In this document: in pieces, positions 5,879 through 8,469 of the stretch
Numbering within the stretch: position 1 is the stretch's first letter
Layout of the letters: each line of letters begins with the position of its first letter
NCBI GenBank assembly: GCA_900551305.1
Contig: URVK01000054.1
Location: forward strand, 1-8,469
Origin: an uncultured Collinsella sp.
GTDB taxonomy: Bacteria; Actinomycetota; Coriobacteriia; Coriobacteriales; Coriobacteriaceae
Direction of reading: 5' to 3'
DNA: 8,469 nucleotides
The notes under the pieces: model-generated
What the model saw: the letters and a program-made list of their open reading frames with translations, nothing else
The model's database searches: none
Told to the model about the DNA's origin: nothing
Program-made: the position numbers and the translations under genes

Positions 5879-7174
5879 ATGGATGCACCAAAGAGATTGA
5901 CCCAAAAGGGATATAGGCCCCGGCTCATAGAGGAGCGCCTCGACACCCTTATGCGGGCGTTTGGCTGTGTGGAGATCAACGGCCCCAAATGGTGCGGCAA
6001 GACCTGGACGGCGCTCTCTCGCTCGGCGAGCGTCTCCAGGCTCGATGAGCCTGCGCAGCGTGCGGCGGCAGAGGTCGACCCAAGCCTGGCGCTCATCGGC
6101 GATGCGCCACACCTGGTCGATGAATGGCAGGAGGTGCCCGAGGTTTGGGATGCCGCCCGGCGTTTCGTGGACGCGAGCGGCAACGAACGGGGGACACTTT
6201 TGCTCACGGGCTCGACCGCGCTCAAAAGCGAGGAGCGCAGCCATGTTCGTCATTCCGGCACGGGTAGGATCGCCCGGCTGTCAATGCGCCCCATGGCCCT
6301 GTGTGAGTCGGGCGACGGCGAGCCGCTCGTGTCACTGGCAAGCCTCTTTAAGGGCGAGGATTTTGCCCCTCAGCGTCGCGAGAGCACGGTGGATGACGTC
6401 GCCCGCTGGTGCTGCAGGGGCGGTTGGCCTGCAAATCTTGGGCTTTCGGAAGATCTTGCGCGAGAGACGGCAAGCCAGTACGTGCACTCGGTGCTCGACG
6501 TCAACGTGCTGGACGAGGGCATGTCGTCCGAGCTTGCACACGGCCTTTTGCGAGCTCTTGCCATGAACGAGAGCCAGGCTGTCACGTACAAGACGCTCGT
6601 AAAGGATGCCTCGTACGGTGAGGCGGGCCCCGACGAGAGGACCATCGCTGCGTACTTGGACCTCTTCAACAGGCTCAAGCTGACCGAGGACCTCTGCGGA
6701 TGGGAGCCGCCCATGCGCTCGAAGGCCCGCGTTCGCGTGCGCCCCAAGCGCTACTTCTGTGACCCGTCACTTGCGGCGGCGTTGCTGGGGGCTACCCCTG
6801 AGCGGCTGCTTGGCGATATGCAAACGCTGGGGATGCTCTTTGAGAATCTCGTCCTGCGCGACGTGCGCGTGTTCCTTTCCACCTACGGCGGTGTCGACAA
6901 CAGTGTCCATTATTTCCGAGATGAGAAGGGCCTTGAGGTCGATCTGATCGTTGAGCACGACGGGCGCTGGGGAGCCATCGAGGTCAAGCTGAGTGATGCG
7001 AAAGCAGACGATGGAGCGAGAAATCTCAAGGCGCTGGAGAGGAAAGTGCTCTCCAATCCTGCCGCCCAGAATGCCGCGCCGGCGTTTTTGGCGGTCGTGG
7101 TTGGAAAGGGGAGTATTGCCTACACACGCGACGACGGCGTGGCGGTGATTCCCATGGCGGCACTTGGGGCGTAG
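5879..7174 (+). CDS. AAA_14/DUF4143 P-loop ATPase with PD-(D/E)XK-like C-terminus
   Basis: A 431-residue cytoplasmic protein of the widespread AAA_14 (PF13173) plus DUF4143 (PF13635) family, whose cellular role is not established. The N-terminal YRPRLIEERL is characteristic. Walker A is GPKWCGKT at residues 35-42. The Walker B acidic pair is D81-E82 in HLVDEWQEVPEVW, and LLLTGST at 107-113 is the sensor strand. The DUF4143 part contains the QYVHSVLDVNVLD helix. The C-terminus has D355 in EVDLIV and E368-x-K370 in AIEVKLSD, a nuclease-like signature with all key residues kept. Length is usual for the family, so it looks intact. The start is ATG 5879, with GAGAGG about 10 bases upstream. It follows the other ATPase by 185 bases on the same strand but belongs to a different subfamily and has its own upstream repeats, so it is probably regulated separately. 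No clear terminator follows the stop. Confidence 0.88.
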   Translation: MDAPKRLTQKGYRPRLIEERLDTLMRAFGCVEINGPKWCGKTWTALSRSASVSRLDEPAQRAAAEVDPSLALIGDAPHLVDEWQEVPEVWDAARRFVDASGNERGTLLLTGSTALKSEERSHVRHSGTGRIARLSMRPMALCESGDGEPLVSLASLFKGEDFAPQRRESTVDDVARWCCRGGWPANLGLSEDLARETASQYVHSVLDVNVLDEGMSSELAHGLLRALAMNESQAVTYKTLVKDASYGEAGPDERTIAAYLDLFNRLKLTEDLCGWEPPMRSKARVRVRPKRYFCDPSLAAALLGATPERLLGDMQTLGMLFENLVLRDVRVFLSTYGGVDNSVHYFRDEKGLEVDLIVEHDGRWGAIEVKLSDAKADDGARNLKALERKVLSNPAAQNAAPAFLAVVVGKGSIAYTRDDGVAVIPMAALGA

Positions 7175-7216
7175 TGGTTTTGCGGGCGTGCCGTGCTTCC
7201 TTTACCGAAAATCCAT

Positions 7217-7245
7217 TTGGTAAACCAGATGCTCGCGGATAGAAT
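7217..7245 (+). promoter_or_regulatory. Possible sigma-70 promoter for a small transcript
   Basis: TTGGTA (7217-7222) and TAGAAT (7240-7245) are 17 bases apart, matching the consensus at 4 and 5 of 6 positions. A transcript would start near 7252 and run into the terminator at 7420-7467. Confidence 0.4.
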
Positions 7246-7329
7246 AAAGTTGACGGCAGCCCAAGGGTGATAGCTGGGCAGCGCTGTTGCTTGGTCAAGA
7301 GGTCAGTGCCTTAATGGCAGCGACTTGTT

Positions 7330-7419
7330 ATGCTTCGAATGCTGCTTGAGTGCTTCGGAAAGTTCGATAAGCGCCGTGAAGAGCGAGACCAAAGCAACCA
7401 AGAGCTCTACGAGCTCTGA
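7330..7419 (+). CDS. Possible 29-residue small protein inside the candidate transcript
   Basis: ATG 7330 opens a 29-codon frame ending at TGA 7417-7419, one base before the terminator stem begins. The peptide starts MLRMLLECFGKF and continues as a strongly charged helix-like segment (KRREERDQ). No good Shine-Dalgarno precedes the ATG, which is the main reason for doubt. The complementary strand is also open here and would encode a hydrophobic peptide, so one of the two readings is probably accidental. I do not recognise a family. Confidence 0.22.
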   Translation: MLRMLLECFGKFDKRREERDQSNQELYEL

Positions 7420-7467
7420 TGGGCCCGGGATGACCGCTGATTCAAGTCACCGGGCCCAAATCTTTTT
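7420..7467 (+). terminator. Intrinsic terminator of the small transcript
   Basis: TGGGCCCGG (7420-7428) pairs with CCGGGCCCA (7450-7458), and TGAC (7431-7434) extends the stem with GTCA (7446-7449) across a 2-base bulge. The loop has 11 bases, and AATCTTTTTC follows. On the opposite strand there is no T run, so the direction is plus. The next 160 bases (7468-7629) hold only a 16-bp repeat and the ribosome binding site of the next gene. Confidence 0.6.
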
Positions 7468-7500
7468 CATGCATTTGAATAGAGCGGGCGATTCTCTTGG

Positions 7501-7516
7501 GGCCGTCTGCATGGCG
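7501..7516. repeat. Left copy of a 16-bp direct repeat flanking the exonuclease gene
   Basis: GGCCGTCTGCATGGCG is identical to 8373-8388, in the same orientation, 872 bases away. The two copies bracket the exonuclease gene. Flanking bases do not match beyond the 16. Confidence 0.45.
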
Positions 7517-7629
7517 TGCGACCAGCGCATGGTATTGCGCCCCGCTTTCATGTCCGCACGGGCGCCTATCCTTACGGCAATGTAGCCGCCTATGTAGCAA
7601 GCGGCAGTTGACGGAGAAAGGCCCTAACC

Positions 7630-8364
7630 GTGTCAGCTGAAAAGACGCCGTGTATCTCGGCTATCGATACGACGAACTTTACGCGCCAGATCGTGCTGGA
7701 CTTTGAGTTTGCGCCGGTGCCAAAGCAGCGCCAGCGCCGTGGACTGCGCAATGAGATTATCGAGGTCGGTGCCGTCAAGCTCGATTACCACGGCAACGTT
7801 ATGGGCGAGTTCTCGCAGTTTGTGCAGACGGAATTTACCGAAGGCGTTGCGTTCCCCGTCCGCGAGCTTACAGGGATATCGGCCGTGGACACCGCGATGG
7901 CCGACCCGCTCTACATGGTGATCAAAAGGCTCAGCGATTGGATCGGTCGCTACTCCGCCCAGGTGGTTTGCTGGAGCGGGGCGGACCGTCGACAGCTTTT
8001 GACCGAGTGCCAGGCAAAGCACATCGACCTTTCCGCATTTCCTACGGATTGGGCCGATCTGCAGGCGTTTTATACCTCGATCATGGACGTGGGCAGCCAC
8101 GGGTGCGTCTCTTTGAGTGACGCGGCAACGTGGTTCGGCATCGAGTTCGACGAGTCGACGGGTCACGCCCGCAGCGCCCTGGCCGATGCGCGCGTGACCG
8201 CTAAGCTGCTCAAGCAGATGATGGAGGGGGACTATCACGTGAGTCCGCGCGCCCAGGAAGTCCGCCAGCGGTGGGGGATGGGCGAGCGAGCTCAGACGCG
8301 CCTTTCCAGCAAGTGCCCCGAGCTGGGCGACCTGCTGCTGAAGCTGAAGGCGGAGGGGAGATAG
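7630..8364 (+). CDS. DnaQ-like (DEDD superfamily) 3'-5' exonuclease
   Basis: A 244-residue protein of the RNase T/DnaQ exonuclease superfamily (PF00929-like), which removes nucleotides from 3' ends of DNA or RNA using two metal ions. Exo I is D24-x-E26 in VLDFEFAP. The next conserved stretch, NEIIEVGAVKLD, follows an insert rich in basic residues (KQRQRRGLR). Exo II is D119 in CWSGADRRQL. Exo III ends with D186 in ARSALADARVTA. The usual histidine five residues before that aspartate is arginine 181 here, and the nearest histidine is H179. The domain reaches about residue 200, and the rest is a short charged tail without a second domain, so this is a stand-alone exonuclease rather than a polymerase subunit. 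The start is GTG 7630, with GGAGAAAGG (7613-7621) upstream at slightly long spacing. It runs convergently toward the next gene, 43 bases away. The exact substrate cannot be told. Confidence 0.85.
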   Translation: MSAEKTPCISAIDTTNFTRQIVLDFEFAPVPKQRQRRGLRNEIIEVGAVKLDYHGNVMGEFSQFVQTEFTEGVAFPVRELTGISAVDTAMADPLYMVIKRLSDWIGRYSAQVVCWSGADRRQLLTECQAKHIDLSAFPTDWADLQAFYTSIMDVGSHGCVSLSDAATWFGIEFDESTGHARSALADARVTAKLLKQMMEGDYHVSPRAQEVRQRWGMGERAQTRLSSKCPELGDLLLKLKAEGR

Positions 8365-8372
8365 GCGGCGTT

Positions 8373-8388
8373 GGCCGTCTGCATGGCG
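8373..8388. repeat. Right copy of the 16-bp direct repeat
   Basis: GGCCGTCTGCATGGCG is identical to 7501-7516. It lies in the 43-base gap between two convergent stop codons, 9 bases after the exonuclease stop. Confidence 0.45.
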
Positions 8389-8407
8389 CGTGGCCTGTCG
8401 CGTATCG

Positions 8408-8469
8408 CTACTCTTCCTGCCGCTTGGCAGGCAGGATGTAGACGTTCTCGGCGTCCACGGCGATCTGCG
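8408..8469 (-). CDS. C-terminal end of an unrecognised minus-strand gene, partial
   Basis: Reading leftward from the window edge, the minus strand is open for 19 codons ending IAVDAENVYILPAKRQEE and then TAG (8408-8410). G/C-rich codon use and convergent placement behind the exonuclease support a real gene tail. The segment is too short to assign. A fragment of the form DAENVYILP would suit the last strand of a beta-rich C-terminal domain, but that is a guess. Confidence 0.5.
   Translation of the reverse strand, partial: QIAVDAENVYILPAKRQEE

Larger units (their letters stand above)
7252..7467 (+). ncRNA. Candidate structured small RNA or short mRNA of about 215 nt
   Basis: This stretch lies between a plausible promoter and a plausible terminator in a gap of over 400 bases without a long gene. 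It can fold. GCCCA (7259-7263) pairs with TGGGC (7275-7279). GTTGCTTGGTC (7286-7296) pairs over a distance of about 90 bases with GACCAAAGCAAC (7387-7398), with one bulged A. I find no hallmark of tmRNA, RNase P RNA or SRP RNA. It may instead be a short messenger for the tiny ORF inside it, or an antisense RNA to a minus-strand peptide. The 5' end is only predicted from the promoter. Confidence 0.35.

Noticed and set aside
7325..7585. An 86-codon frame starting at TTG 7325.
   Set aside because: It reads straight through the terminator hairpin, has a weak start and low-complexity composition, and resembles no family.

Overview
The window looks like a chromosomal segment of a high-GC, anaerobic gut actinobacterium. 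A Collinsella-like member of the Coriobacteriia is my best guess. It rests on a selenium-dependent xanthine dehydrogenase-type protein, an actinobacterial AbiEi/DUF559-like protein, and G/C-rich third codon positions in most genes. No rRNA or marker gene is present to confirm it.

Layout. (1) 1-2169 (+): a 5'-truncated molybdenum hydroxylase of the selenium-dependent xanthine dehydrogenase family, closed by a strong intrinsic terminator (2239-2274). (2) 2290-2559: a tandem array of 50-bp imperfect palindromes with a 61-62 bp period. (3) 2589-3587 (-): a solitary AbiEi-type winged-helix protein fused to a Vsr/DUF559-like endonuclease domain. (4) 3882-4178: a second array of the same palindrome family. 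(5) 4232-5693 (+): a large AT-rich inverted repeat, then an ATPase_2/DUF234-type P-loop ATPase with a PD-(D/E)XK-like C-terminus. (6) 5719-5857: an orphan half-palindrome, then five direct repeats with an exact 23-bp period. (7) 5879-7174 (+): an AAA_14/DUF4143 ATPase, also with a PD-(D/E)XK-like C-terminus. (8) 7175-7629: a gap with no long gene, holding a possible promoter, a structured RNA or tiny ORF, and a terminator. (9) 7630-8364 (+): a DnaQ-like 3'-5' exonuclease, convergent with the tail of an unrecognised minus-strand gene (8408-8469).

How it fits together. The xanthine dehydrogenase looks like ordinary metabolism (purine hydroxylation) and ends its own transcription unit. Everything from 2290 to about 7174 has an accessory character. 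Three unrelated proteins with nuclease-like domains are interleaved with repeat arrays, and each of the two ATPase genes has its own conspicuous repeat immediately upstream of its ribosome binding site. The two palindrome arrays bracket the AbiEi-like gene, and a half-unit lies beyond the first ATPase, suggesting modular cassettes inserted or reshuffled around these repeats. A role in defence or genome conflict is an inference from domain content, not something the sequence proves.
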